From an uncultured Bacteroidota bacterium (GTDB taxonomy: Bacteria; Bacteroidota; Bacteroidia; Chitinophagales; LD1): DNA of 64,000 bases. Below are positions 35,396 to 43,939 of this stretch, in pieces. The notes under the pieces were generated by a model. That model did no database searches. It was not told where the DNA came from and worked only from the letters and a program-made list of their open reading frames with translations. The stretch is taken from NCBI GenBank assembly GCA_937894725.1, contig CALAYL010000055.1:1-64000 (forward strand), read 5' to 3'. Numbering within the stretch: position 1 is the stretch's first letter; each line of letters begins with the position of its first letter. A program made the position numbers and the translations under genes.

Positions 35396-36490
35396 ATGAA
35401 AATGAAAAATGTAAATGTAAATTTGGGAACTAACGAGAACATTTTGAATAATATACAACTAGAAACGCCAAAGGGGAAATTTGTGATAGACTACACAGTC
35501 ATACTGCATATCATATTTTGGGTGCTCTATTTTGGGGTGCTCACATTTATCAATACACAATCCTTACCGCTTTCATACGCATTACAAAGAAATACGCTTG
35601 TCGTAGTACTCAATTCGCTCGTATTTTATCTCAATTTTTTGTGGATTATGCCAGAGTATTTTGAGCGAGGTGACTTTAGGAGGTATGCCATGGCCATGAT
35701 AGGAATGCTCATTTTAGCACCTACTATACAATATCTCATTGAGTTGTACTTATTTAATGTACCTGAGGAAATTCAAGTATTTACCTATAACATTCGGTAT
35801 GTACTTTGGCTGGGTATCACCATTTTTATCTTCCTGACCCTGAGTACGTTGCTCAAGTTAGCTATGTCTAGGGTGTATTTTGAAAATGAACTTTTAGAAC
35901 TTCGGGCTAGAAAATTTGAAGCTGAGTTGAAGTTTTTGCGCGAGCAGATAAACCCTCATTTTCTGTTTAATTCTATCAACAATATCTACTCGCTGGCGCT
36001 CGAAAACTCGCCCAAAACGCCAGAGATGATTCTGAAACTCTCTGAGTTGTTGAGATATATTCTTTATGAGTGTAATCAACCGAAGGTGAAATTGACTGAA
36101 GAGATAGGTTGTGTCCGTTCGCTGGTCGATTTATATCAACTCAAATTTGCAGACCCTGTCAAGATAACATTTGAAGTAAAGGGCGACCCTAAAGATGTGC
36201 TGATAGTACCTAATCTTTTTACCCCCTTGATTGAAAATGCATTCAAGCACGGAGATTTAGGATCAAATAAGAAGGGATTTATCGAAATAATTTGTAATAT
36301 TAGAATCGGATATATATATTTTTCTGTAAAAAATAGTAAATCGGTGATAGCTGAGCAAAATAACCAACCTGGGGGCATAGGGATTAAAAACTTAGTACGT
36401 AGGTTTGAGATAAACTATAGTCCTAGAGGCATGCTAAAACTAAAGGATAGCAAAGATTATTTTCAAGGAGCTATGAAAATACCAAGATGA
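35396..36490 (+). CDS. LytS-type sensor histidine kinase
   Basis: A 364-residue membrane sensor kinase of the His_kinase (LytS/YehU) family. Four membrane helices lie within residues about 30-160, with no large extracellular sensor domain. REQINPHFLFNSINNIYSL is the phosphoacceptor box (His188). The N box is LIENAFKHGD and the G box GGIGIKNLVRRFEINY. It is followed 31 bases later by a LytTR response regulator, its evident partner. The input signal is unknown; with no sensor domain, it may sense membrane state or a protein partner. Confidence 0.9.
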   Translation: MKMKNVNVNLGTNENILNNIQLETPKGKFVIDYTVILHIIFWVLYFGVLTFINTQSLPLSYALQRNTLVVVLNSLVFYLNFLWIMPEYFERGDFRRYAMAMIGMLILAPTIQYLIELYLFNVPEEIQVFTYNIRYVLWLGITIFIFLTLSTLLKLAMSRVYFENELLELRARKFEAELKFLREQINPHFLFNSINNIYSLALENSPKTPEMILKLSELLRYILYECNQPKVKLTEEIGCVRSLVDLYQLKFADPVKITFEVKGDPKDVLIVPNLFTPLIENAFKHGDLGSNKKGFIEIICNIRIGYIYFSVKNSKSVIAEQNNQPGGIGIKNLVRRFEINYSPRGMLKLKDSKDYFQGAMKIPR

Positions 36491-36521
36491 TTTTTTTAAA
36501 GCAAAACTAAACCCCAATGAT

Positions 36522-37220
36522 ATGATAAATGTAGTACTCGTAGATGATGAATTTCCTTCGCTTAAAATACTTGAAAACTTTTGTTTAAAATTTTCGGAAT
36601 TTCAAGTTGTTGCAAAATTTAACTCGGCTATTGAAGCAATGTCATTTTTAGAAACAGAAAAGGTGGATATGCTTTTTCTTGATATTCAGATGCCTGGAAT
36701 GACTGGGATTGAAATGCTCGAAAAATTAACTCATCGACCTGTCACCATCATCACTACAGCCAACCATGACAAGGCACTAAAAGCTTTTGAGCTAGATGTA
36801 GTCGATTATCTTGTCAAGCCTTTTTCGTTTGATAGATTTCAGCACTCTGTAGAGCGAGCAAAGGCACAGATAGCCTATCGAACCGAGGATGAAAAAAACA
36901 AGATGGAGAAGCCAAATTTTATCACCGTAAAATCGGATTACAAAGTAGTGAAAATCATGCTTGATGAAATTAAATATATTGAAGGTTTGGGCGAGTATGT
37001 AAAAATTATTTTAGAAAAAAACTTCGTAGTCACTTTAGAAGCCTTAAAAAACCTACAGAAAACATTGCCTGAAGCTCAGTTTTTGCGTATCCATAAATCT
37101 TATATCGTGAATACTCGTTTTGTAAGAACGATATCAAGCACAGCCGTTACACTCAAAGATGGACACCAGCTACCTGTAGGTAAAGTGTATAAAGATGAGG
37201 TGAAAGCGCGCTTTTCATAA
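36522..37220 (+). CDS. LytTR-family response regulator
   Basis: A 232-residue DNA-binding regulator. The receiver domain (1-120) has acidic DDE at residues 8-10, the phosphorylated aspartate in FLDIQMPG (Asp54) and the conserved lysine in DYLVKPFSF. A linker leads to a C-terminal LytTR domain (about 135-232) containing YIEGLGEYVKI, FLRIHKSYIVN and a LPVGKVYKDEV end. It pairs with the LytS-like kinase just upstream. Targets are not visible; I did not find obvious direct repeats of a LytTR site nearby. Confidence 0.93.
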   Translation: MINVVLVDDEFPSLKILENFCLKFSEFQVVAKFNSAIEAMSFLETEKVDMLFLDIQMPGMTGIEMLEKLTHRPVTIITTANHDKALKAFELDVVDYLVKPFSFDRFQHSVERAKAQIAYRTEDEKNKMEKPNFITVKSDYKVVKIMLDEIKYIEGLGEYVKIILEKNFVVTLEALKNLQKTLPEAQFLRIHKSYIVNTRFVRTISSTAVTLKDGHQLPVGKVYKDEVKARFS

Positions 37221-37257
37221 GCTATTTTCTTAAAATTAACGAAACCTAATTACTTGA

Positions 37258-37291
37258 TTTGACTATTTTATAGTCAGTTTGATTACTTTTG
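37258..37291 (+). promoter_or_regulatory. putative promoter of coaD (TTTG, 22 bases, TACTTTTG)
   Basis: The -33 TTTG lies at 37258-37261 and the -7 TACTTTTG at 37284-37291. Only 5 bases separate the -7 box from the ATG at 37297, so the mRNA should be leaderless or almost so. Confidence 0.55.
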
Positions 37292-37296
37292 TAACA

Positions 37297-37776
37297 ATGA
37301 AAAAAATAGCTGTATTTCCTGGTTCTTTTGATCCTATCACAGTGGGGCATGTTGATATTTTGAAGCGTTCGCTACCACTTTTTGATTCTATCATCATAGG
37401 CATAGGTATAAACTCTCAGAAGCAATCCCTTTTTACACTTGAACAACGTGAAAAATGGATTACAAAAGTGTTTAAAAATGAACCTAAAATCAGTGTAGAA
37501 TCTTATCACGGATTGACGATTAATTTTTGTATTGAAAAAGATGCCAATTACATCATTAGGGGCATTCGTTCGGCTGCCGATTTTGAATATGAAAAAACAA
37601 TAGCACATCTCAATAGCGCCATGGTCAAAGATGTAGAAACTATTTTGATGCTATCATCGGCAGAACTTTCTTCTATTTCATCAACCATAGTCCGCGAAAT
37701 AATAAGAGGGAAAGGGAAAATAGAAAAATTTGTTCCTGCCGAAGTAGTTGAAGATGTAATAAAAATGGAACTGTGA
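37297..37776 (+). CDS. coaD: phosphopantetheine adenylyltransferase
   Basis: Transfers AMP to 4'-phosphopantetheine, the penultimate step in coenzyme A synthesis. I start at ATG 37297, giving 159 residues that open MKKIAVFPGSFDPITVGH with the nucleotidyltransferase TxGH motif; an in-frame TTG 18 bases earlier lies inside the promoter. YIIRGIRSAADFEYE and SSAELSSISSTIVREI are diagnostic. The stop codon overlaps the GTG start of the next gene by 4 bases. Confidence 0.96.
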   Translation: MKKIAVFPGSFDPITVGHVDILKRSLPLFDSIIIGIGINSQKQSLFTLEQREKWITKVFKNEPKISVESYHGLTINFCIEKDANYIIRGIRSAADFEYEKTIAHLNSAMVKDVETILMLSSAELSSISSTIVREIIRGKGKIEKFVPAEVVEDVIKMEL

Positions 37777-38759
37777 TTAGGTTGTTGGCAATATATATAA
37801 GTGCGTTTCCGATGCTTTTGATTGCTCAATCTGTATATGCACCTTATGCACCTACAGCTAGTGTTGAAATTGTTTCTAATAGTCTCGATACAGCCGATTT
37901 GAATGTAAATTTTAAGACGATATATTCAAAGCAAAATCTGCAATTTGATTTTACTAAAAGCGAAATCAATGCCGCAGCTCAAGCGATACTTGAGTTGCGT
38001 ACAAAACCGATAGTAGTGAGGCTCAAAACAAACAAAAAGCAAATAGCGGCCTATAGAACTGCTGGTAGCACAAAAATAGCCGACAAGATAGAGGCGAAAT
38101 CGCTCGACCAAAACTTGCGAATCATTAGTGCATGTATCAAATATTTTAATTTTGCACCGCTCTATTTTTTAGATACGGAAGATAATCTTACCTTTTTAGA
38201 AACCGATACGCTGCGGTATAGTTCGTTGCTGTCAGATATTAATTATTTTGTAGTGATACCGCACGATTCGGTTTGTTTTTTGGACTATGGAATGCTGTAT
38301 AATCGAGAACGAGTGAGTGAGTGGAAGTATAAAGATTATGGGGTTACAGATGAAGGCAGCACGGTTATATCTGATCATGCTTTTGTATTAAGAAATAGTA
38401 AAAGTGAGCAGTTGATGCCTCCTGTACCTTTTTATGCAGAGGTCAATTTTAGTCCAGGAAAATCAGGTAAGTCAATGGCAGAGCCTATTCAGCAATATAT
38501 CAAGATAGATAGACTCACGGGCAACTCAATACTCAAAGAAACGCTTGATAAACCAAATGAGTTTGATGCGGCCATACTACGTCTCAACGCTCGCCTTTAT
38601 AGTACTTTTGCAAAAATAGTAGGCGATATTTCCTTAAAGGAAGATTATGAAAAGTGGTATGCGATTAACCCAAATAAACCCTACTATCCACTATGGATCG
38701 AGATAGAAAAAAAATTATTGTCCATCAAAAAGGCAAAGAAGTTTACCACACAGTATTAG
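37773..38759 (+). CDS. exported protein of unknown function
   Basis: A 328-residue protein I do not recognise. GTG 37773 overlaps the coaD stop, and the first 18 residues are a signal peptide ending LLIAQ. The mature part is mixed alpha/beta, with no cysteine pair or catalytic motif that stands out, and a basic C-terminus (KKLLSIKKAKKF). A central segment, FVVIPHDSVCFLDYG, may be a buried strand. It is wedged between coaD (4-base overlap) and lipB (67-base overlap), so the three are tightly coupled. It is probably periplasmic or outer-membrane associated. Confidence 0.72.
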   Translation: MIRLLAIYISAFPMLLIAQSVYAPYAPTASVEIVSNSLDTADLNVNFKTIYSKQNLQFDFTKSEINAAAQAILELRTKPIVVRLKTNKKQIAAYRTAGSTKIADKIEAKSLDQNLRIISACIKYFNFAPLYFLDTEDNLTFLETDTLRYSSLLSDINYFVVIPHDSVCFLDYGMLYNRERVSEWKYKDYGVTDEGSTVISDHAFVLRNSKSEQLMPPVPFYAEVNFSPGKSGKSMAEPIQQYIKIDRLTGNSILKETLDKPNEFDAAILRLNARLYSTFAKIVGDISLKEDYEKWYAINPNKPYYPLWIEIEKKLLSIKKAKKFTTQY

Positions 38760-39352
38760 CCCTGCAAACTCGGCTATTTGAGCAAACTCTATCAAATAAA
38801 TCGACTGGACAACCTACCGAAAACCATTTGATTTTTTGTGAGCATCCGCCTACCTACACACTAGGCAAAAATGGGGACGAAAGCCATTTGCTTTTCAACC
38901 CTAGCAGGATTGGCGCTTCATTTTTTAAAATTGACAGGGGAGGAGATGTTACCTTTCATGGACCAGGACAGTTAGTGGTTTATCCTATTTTCGATTTAGC
39001 CAATTTTGATATTGGCACAGCTGCCTTTGTATCAAAACTTGAAGAAGCCGTAATAAATTTACTTTCAAAGTTGAATATAGACGCATCGCGGCTTGAGGGA
39101 GCAGCCGGAATTTGGGTGGATGTCGATTCCTATCCTAAAAAAATATGTGCCATCGGTATAAAAGTGAGTAAACAAGTCACTATGCACGGCATTGCTATCA
39201 ATGTAACGACAGACTTAAGTTGGTTTGATAAAATAGTACCCTGCGGATTATCAGACAAAGGAGTGACTAGTCTTTTAAAATTGACAGGACAGCAGTTTAC
39301 TTTAGATGATGTGGCTACTCGTTTTTATCAAGAACTTGTAGCGTTGCTTTAG
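38693..39352 (+). CDS. lipB: octanoyl-ACP:protein octanoyltransferase
   Basis: Moves octanoyl from ACP to lipoyl-dependent enzymes, the first step of endogenous lipoate attachment. The 219-residue protein has RGGDVTFHGPGQLVVYPI near residue 82, the catalytic lysine in YPKKICAIGIKV (Lys150) and the catalytic cysteine in IVPCGLSDKGV (Cys184). ATG 38693 lies 67 bases inside the preceding gene in another frame; there is no later start ahead of the first conserved residues, so the overlap looks real. It converges on the CAP-domain gene with a 1-base gap. LipA is not in the window. Confidence 0.94.
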   Translation: MDRDRKKIIVHQKGKEVYHTVLALQTRLFEQTLSNKSTGQPTENHLIFCEHPPTYTLGKNGDESHLLFNPSRIGASFFKIDRGGDVTFHGPGQLVVYPIFDLANFDIGTAAFVSKLEEAVINLLSKLNIDASRLEGAAGIWVDVDSYPKKICAIGIKVSKQVTMHGIAINVTTDLSWFDKIVPCGLSDKGVTSLLKLTGQQFTLDDVATRFYQELVALL

Positions 39353-39353
39353 C

Positions 39354-39992
39354 TTACCAGTTTTTGCCAAAGTTTTGTGATGTACGAAAATAAAATACAC
39401 CCGATGTAGGTTTATTTTCAAAAATAAATCCAGTACCTAATCGATCATACTTTGGATCTCTCATGTGTTTTTCGTGCTCTTTCGATTTGCTGAGCGCAGC
39501 GATTACTTTATCTGCTAGCTGAGTATAGTTAGGCAAGTTTTGCATATCTACAAACATGCGGGCTAAGTTTTCGGCTAGATGTTCGCCATTAAACCCACAT
39601 AGTTCTGCCCTATTGTTCGGCATTTTTACTTTAGCGTCATAAAGATTAGTGTGATCAAAAAAATTGCGCCTCACCATTTGGTCGCTATGAATCATCGCGG
39701 CATCGCGTAGTCTCGGCTCAAAACTAAGCAGAGGCACTCCCAATGTACTTCTGTATTTATTTATCGCAAAAAATAAGGCTGCATTCATCAAGTCACTGTC
39801 ATAGTTCATTGGGTCTACAGGTTCGTTAATTTCTTCCAATCTGTAAAACTGCTGCCATGTCATTTTCTCGTATCGATTGTCTTCAAAGTTGCTCGATTCG
39901 TTGTACTTGGGTATTGCAGCTAAATATGCATCTGCTTGTGAAAAAGAAAAGTTCACAAAAACACAAGTCGCTAGGAGAAATAAAGTTTTCAT
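39354..39992 (-). CDS. exported CAP-domain (SCP/PR1) protein
   Basis: A 212-residue protein with a signal peptide (about 19 residues, ending SFSQ) and a CAP domain. Histidines and acidic residues that bind metal in the family are present in AAMIHSDQM, FFDHTNLY and GEHLAENLA; the end has HEKHMRDPKYDRLGTGF. Bacterial CAP proteins are extracytoplasmic and of uncertain biochemistry. It follows the sphingomyelinase-like gene on the same strand by 50 bases, and the two exported proteins may be cotranscribed. Confidence 0.85.
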   Translation of the reverse strand: MKTLFLLATCVFVNFSFSQADAYLAAIPKYNESSNFEDNRYEKMTWQQFYRLEEINEPVDPMNYDSDLMNAALFFAINKYRSTLGVPLLSFEPRLRDAAMIHSDQMVRRNFFDHTNLYDAKVKMPNNRAELCGFNGEHLAENLARMFVDMQNLPNYTQLADKVIAALSKSKEHEKHMRDPKYDRLGTGFIFENKPTSGVFYFRTSQNFGKNW

Positions 39993-40042
39993 ATTAGTTA
40001 ATAAACGAAAACTATGCCATAAAAATTGTATTGCATAATATT

Positions 40043-40939
40043 TTAGAAATATAGCTCGCAGGCGATGCCGTAGTGGTCGCTCAAATCACTTTTCTTTTTA
40101 CTCCAGCGGCCTTTTAGTACACTTACCCATCGTTTTTTACTCTTGAATTTTATTCCATTTTTTTTGATCAAGATATAGTCAAAATTTGTTTTTTTCTTTC
40201 CCCATGTTTTAGCTACAATCTCATTAGTAAAACCATCATAGGTTTCTTTTTGAACCCCTTCAATCTCACCATCTGTAGCATCAAGTTGCGTGAGCATATT
40301 ATTATAATCCGTTTCAAACTCACGCTCTGTATTCATATCGCCACAAATGATTTGAGGCACACCCTGTTCTTGAAATTTATGGAGCAATTCACTATTCATT
40401 TGTTCAAATTGCTTTTCTCTAATTTTGGGTTTGTAATCGGCCTGCATGTGAGTGCCAAGTAGCTGAAACTTATGCCCATGATGTGCGCCTTCAAGCAATG
40501 CAGCACCTTTTTGAGACACTTGATCTACACCGCTTTTTGACTTATATACGATGCTGCCAAGCACATTCATTTTAGTTTTGCTTAATATCCATACTCCGCT
40601 ATTAATTTTAAAAGGGTTCTTTGTTGGATTGAAAGGGCCATACATATATGGATAGGCACTTGCTAGATTTTCAGCCAAATATTTTTGCGTTTTTTTGTGG
40701 AAAGCCTCTTGGAACACAATAATGTCAAAATCGCTATTGCGTAATGTATCTATTATTTTTTTAGCTCTTTTAGCTCGACTAGGAAGGGGTACAATACTTG
40801 GAAGCATATAAATATTCCAGGCGAGTATTTTTAATGATGGTGTTTTATCATTTGTTTGAGCGATAGAAGGCTGCATTGTCATGCCAAGCAAAATTATAAT
40901 TAATATAGGTAGCCATAAATTGGTCGATGTTTTCTCCAT
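40043..40939 (-). CDS. exported endonuclease/exonuclease/phosphatase-fold protein (sphingomyelinase-like)
   Basis: A 298-residue secreted hydrolase of the DNase I-like fold, closest by layout to bacterial neutral sphingomyelinases. A signal peptide covers residues 1-27. Core motifs are LAWNIYMLP with the metal-site Asn, IIVFQEAF with the catalytic Glu, LGTHMQADY, ICGDMNTE and the terminal SDHYGIACEL with the catalytic Asp-His. The N-terminal LAWNIYMLP segment is the part that most resembles sphingomyelin phosphodiesterases. The substrate could equally be another phosphodiester. It lies divergent from the EamA transporter. Confidence 0.8.
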   Translation of the reverse strand: MEKTSTNLWLPILIIILLGMTMQPSIAQTNDKTPSLKILAWNIYMLPSIVPLPSRAKRAKKIIDTLRNSDFDIIVFQEAFHKKTQKYLAENLASAYPYMYGPFNPTKNPFKINSGVWILSKTKMNVLGSIVYKSKSGVDQVSQKGAALLEGAHHGHKFQLLGTHMQADYKPKIREKQFEQMNSELLHKFQEQGVPQIICGDMNTEREFETDYNNMLTQLDATDGEIEGVQKETYDGFTNEIVAKTWGKKKTNFDYILIKKNGIKFKSKKRWVSVLKGRWSKKKSDLSDHYGIACELYF

Positions 40940-41028
40940 ATCGCTAAAAATAGTACATATCTTTTACACAAAGAATACCGATTCCCATTTTTCCTTTAAA
41001 CAATCATAATTTATCTGCAAAGCCTTGT

Positions 41029-41036
41029 TATCTTCG
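41029..41036 (+). promoter_or_regulatory. putative -7-like box TATCTTCG
   Basis: Variant TANNTTCG 6 bases before the EamA transporter ATG; identical to the octamer at 18017. Confidence 0.4.
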
Positions 41037-41042
41037 CAGCGC

Positions 41043-41957
41043 ATGTACAAAAAATACCTAAACCCGCAAACGAGCTATGGCCAAGCCTTGCTCTATATGC
41101 ACCTTTCAGTACTGCTCTGGGGGCTTACAGGAGTGCTCGGTAGAGGCATTCAATTAAACGAAAGTTTGCTCGTTACTTATCGATTGATATTGACTACTAT
41201 CACATTAGGTATCCATGCATTTTGGATAAAAAAACTCCTCCTTCCATCTATTAAAGACCTACGGCAGATGGCTTTTGTGGGCGTTTTAATTACGATACAT
41301 TGGTTGTTTTTTTATGCAGCCATTAAAGCATCAAATGTTTCTATTACTTTGAGTATGTTGGCCTCTCAGGCTTTATTTACCGTTTTTTTTGAGTGGCTTC
41401 TTCTAAAAAAGAAAGTAGAAAAGAGTGAACTTATTTTCGGATTTGCGGCTTTAATAGGGATCTCTATTATTTTCAATGCAGAAGTTTTTTATGGACTTGG
41501 TATTTTATTGGCATTGATGGCCGCATTAGTAGGTTCGCTTTTCAATGTGTTTAATAAACCTATTGTAACAAAACATGACCCAGTCATGGTTTCATTTGTC
41601 GAAATAGCGAGTGGTGTTGCTTTTTTAGTTTGCTTATTACCATTTTATATCAGCTATTTTGATGTTCAAAAAATACTGCCTTCCACATTCGACAGCATTC
41701 AACTTGTTATTTTGGCGTTCTTTTGTACCCATCTAACATTAGTATTTTCATTAAAAGCATTACAAACCCTAGATGCGTTTACACTCAACCTTTCTATCAA
41801 TCTCGAACCAATTTATGGTGTGAGCCTAGCTTTCTTTTTCTTTAATGAACATGAGCATTTGTCAATATCGTTTTTTGTGGGTGCGAGTATCATTCTCTTA
41901 TCTGTGGTAGCGCATGGTTTTTGGGCATCAAAAAAAGTACGATTGTCAGCATCTTAA
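41043..41957 (+). CDS. EamA/DMT-superfamily transporter
   Basis: A 304-residue inner-membrane exporter with ten hydrophobic helices in two EamA repeats (about 20-145 and 160-300). LLWGLTGVLGRGI in the first helix and LNLEPIYGVSLAFFFFNE near the end are typical. Relatives export amino acids, metabolites or nucleotide sugars. I start at ATG 41043 and not the in-frame TTG at 41025, because the promoter-like box lies between. Glycan genes are close by (GlmM follows 35 bases later), but the substrate is unknown. Confidence 0.83.
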   Translation: MYKKYLNPQTSYGQALLYMHLSVLLWGLTGVLGRGIQLNESLLVTYRLILTTITLGIHAFWIKKLLLPSIKDLRQMAFVGVLITIHWLFFYAAIKASNVSITLSMLASQALFTVFFEWLLLKKKVEKSELIFGFAALIGISIIFNAEVFYGLGILLALMAALVGSLFNVFNKPIVTKHDPVMVSFVEIASGVAFLVCLLPFYISYFDVQKILPSTFDSIQLVILAFFCTHLTLVFSLKALQTLDAFTLNLSINLEPIYGVSLAFFFFNEHEHLSISFFVGASIILLSVVAHGFWASKKVRLSAS

Positions 41958-41992
41958 AATAATTACATTTACGCCCTAAATTTAAATCGGCA

Positions 41993-43384
41993 ATGACACT
42001 TATTAAATCCATTTCAGGCATTCGAGGCACTATAGGCGGCTATCCCAACGCAAACTTAACGCCCCTAGATATTATGAAATATACAGTAGCCTTCGGTACT
42101 TGGATACTCGAAACTACAGGAAATCGAAAGATAGTGATAGGACGCGATGCCCGTATTTCTGGCCCTATGGTCAATCAGATTGTATGTGGTAGCTTGATGT
42201 CGATAGGTATGGATGTGGTCGATTTAGGACTTTCTACAACTCCTACAGTCGAACTTGCTGTACATGCAGAGCGAGCTGGAGGAGGTATCATCATTACTGC
42301 CAGCCATAATCCAAAACAATGGAACGCACTCAAATTACTCAATTCGCATGGCGAATTTCTTTCTGCCAAAGCTGGCGATGAGGTACTTAGAATAGCGGAG
42401 GACAAAACAATCGAGTATGAAGATGTGAATAGCCTAGGTAGCTATTCGCAAGATGATACATACATAGATAAGCACATTGCAGATATTTTGAAATTGAAAC
42501 TAGTGGACATAGAGGCTATAAAAGCGAAGCACTTTAAAGTAGCTATAGACTGTGTCAACTCAACAGGCGGAATTGCTTTACCAAAATTGTTGAATGCATT
42601 GGGCGTGTCAGAGGTGATCGAACTTTATACCGAACCCAATGGCGATTTCCCACACAATCCAGAGCCACTAGCCGAAAACTTGACTGAGATTTCAAAAGTG
42701 GTAAAAGAGCAAAAAGCAGACTTAGGTATAGTAGTAGATCCTGATGTAGATAGATTGGCGTTAGTTTCAGAAACGGGCGATATGTTTGGTGAGGAGTACA
42801 CTTTGGTAGCTGTAGCAGACTATATTTTGAAAAACAAAAAAGGGAACACCGTTTCAAATCTTTCCTCTACACGAGCATTGAAGGATGTGACAGAAGGTTA
42901 TGGGGGCACCTACTACACCTCAGCAGTAGGAGAGGTCAATGTAGTGCAAAAAATGAAAGAGGAAAGAGCGATTATAGGAGGTGAAGGCAATGGCGGAATA
43001 ATTTATCCAGAGTTGCATTATGGTAGAGATGCTTTAGTCGGTATAGCACTGTTTTTGACACACTTGGCTAAAAGCGGACTCAAAACAAGTGAGCTAAGGG
43101 CGAGCTATCCCAATTATTTTATAGCCAAAAAGAAAATTGATTTAGACCTTGGCGCTAACATTGAAAAGATTTTTGATGCTATAGAAACTAAGTACGATAA
43201 ATACGAAGCGAATACAGAAGATGGACTTAAAATATCTTTTGAAAAGGATTGGGTGCACCTTCGTAGATCAAATACAGAGCCTATTATCCGCATTTATGCA
43301 GAGAGTGAGTCTGAAACGAGTGCAGATGAGCTAGCGGACAAAATCATTCAAGACATCAAGTTTTATTCAAGCACAAAAGCTTGA
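41993..43384 (+). CDS. glmM: phosphoglucosamine mutase
   Basis: Alpha-D-phosphohexomutase that converts glucosamine-6-phosphate to glucosamine-1-phosphate for UDP-GlcNAc; phosphomannomutase activity is a possible alternative. The 463-residue protein has SISGIRGTIGG at the start, the phosphoserine loop ITASHNP (Ser104), the metal loop DPDVDRLA and the sugar-binding GGEGNGG. The C-terminal phosphate loop is RRSNTEPIIRIYAE. The layout matches the GlmM annotated in Bacteroidota. It converges on gmhB with no gap. Confidence 0.9.
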   Translation: MTLIKSISGIRGTIGGYPNANLTPLDIMKYTVAFGTWILETTGNRKIVIGRDARISGPMVNQIVCGSLMSIGMDVVDLGLSTTPTVELAVHAERAGGGIIITASHNPKQWNALKLLNSHGEFLSAKAGDEVLRIAEDKTIEYEDVNSLGSYSQDDTYIDKHIADILKLKLVDIEAIKAKHFKVAIDCVNSTGGIALPKLLNALGVSEVIELYTEPNGDFPHNPEPLAENLTEISKVVKEQKADLGIVVDPDVDRLALVSETGDMFGEEYTLVAVADYILKNKKGNTVSNLSSTRALKDVTEGYGGTYYTSAVGEVNVVQKMKEERAIIGGEGNGGIIYPELHYGRDALVGIALFLTHLAKSGLKTSELRASYPNYFIAKKKIDLDLGANIEKIFDAIETKYDKYEANTEDGLKISFEKDWVHLRRSNTEPIIRIYAESESETSADELADKIIQDIKFYSSTKA

Positions 43385-43939
43385 TTACTCCACTAAGTCT
43401 GCTAAGCGATTTATTTTAAAATCAACCAAAACAGATTCAACCTGATCTGAACTTTCTTTTTCGGAAATAAAAATGGTAAACATACCCGCATTTCGGCCAA
43501 ACTCCATGTCTGTAATCGAGTCGCCTACAATGATAGACTTTGCGAAATCAATTTCATCAAAATCACTTTGGGCCTGCATAGCCATGCCTATCTTAGGTTT
43601 TCTAAGTCCAAAAATATCATCTTCGGCTAGGGTAGTGGCCGCATAGATTGAGTCAAGTCTGCCGCCTTTGGATTGTATTTCAGCTAGCATATTTCGGTGA
43701 ATATCAAGTAAGGTTTCTTCACTCATTTTACCTTTTCCTACGCCTTGCTGATTTGTCACTACTACAATACGGCCAAAAAGGGCACTACACTTTACGATAG
43801 CATCGATAGCCCCATCAAGAAAATAAAACTCATCCCATGTCTTTACATAATCCTTCGGAAAATGTAAATTAATCACCCCATCTCGGTCGAGAAATAGTGT
43901 CCAACTCTTATCTACTTTCAATTGGTCAAAAATATTCAT
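43385..43939 (-). CDS. gmhB: HAD-family heptose-1,7-bisphosphate phosphatase-like protein
   Basis: A 184-residue HAD phosphatase that should remove the C7 phosphate from D-glycero-D-manno-heptose 1,7-bisphosphate. The nucleophile motif is FLDRDGVINLHF near residue 17, motif II is VVTNQQGVGKG, and GLRKPKIGM with IVGDSITDMEFG form motifs III and IV. The zinc-binding Cys/His loop of E. coli GmhB, expected before RKPK, is absent: the segment reads AATTLAEDDIFG. Its start overlaps the end of the HddC-like gene by 4 bases, which supports a heptose role. A histidinol-phosphatase-like activity is the alternative. Confidence 0.75.
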   Translation of the reverse strand: MNIFDQLKVDKSWTLFLDRDGVINLHFPKDYVKTWDEFYFLDGAIDAIVKCSALFGRIVVVTNQQGVGKGKMSEETLLDIHRNMLAEIQSKGGRLDSIYAATTLAEDDIFGLRKPKIGMAMQAQSDFDEIDFAKSIIVGDSITDMEFGRNAGMFTIFISEKESSDQVESVLVDFKINRLADLVE

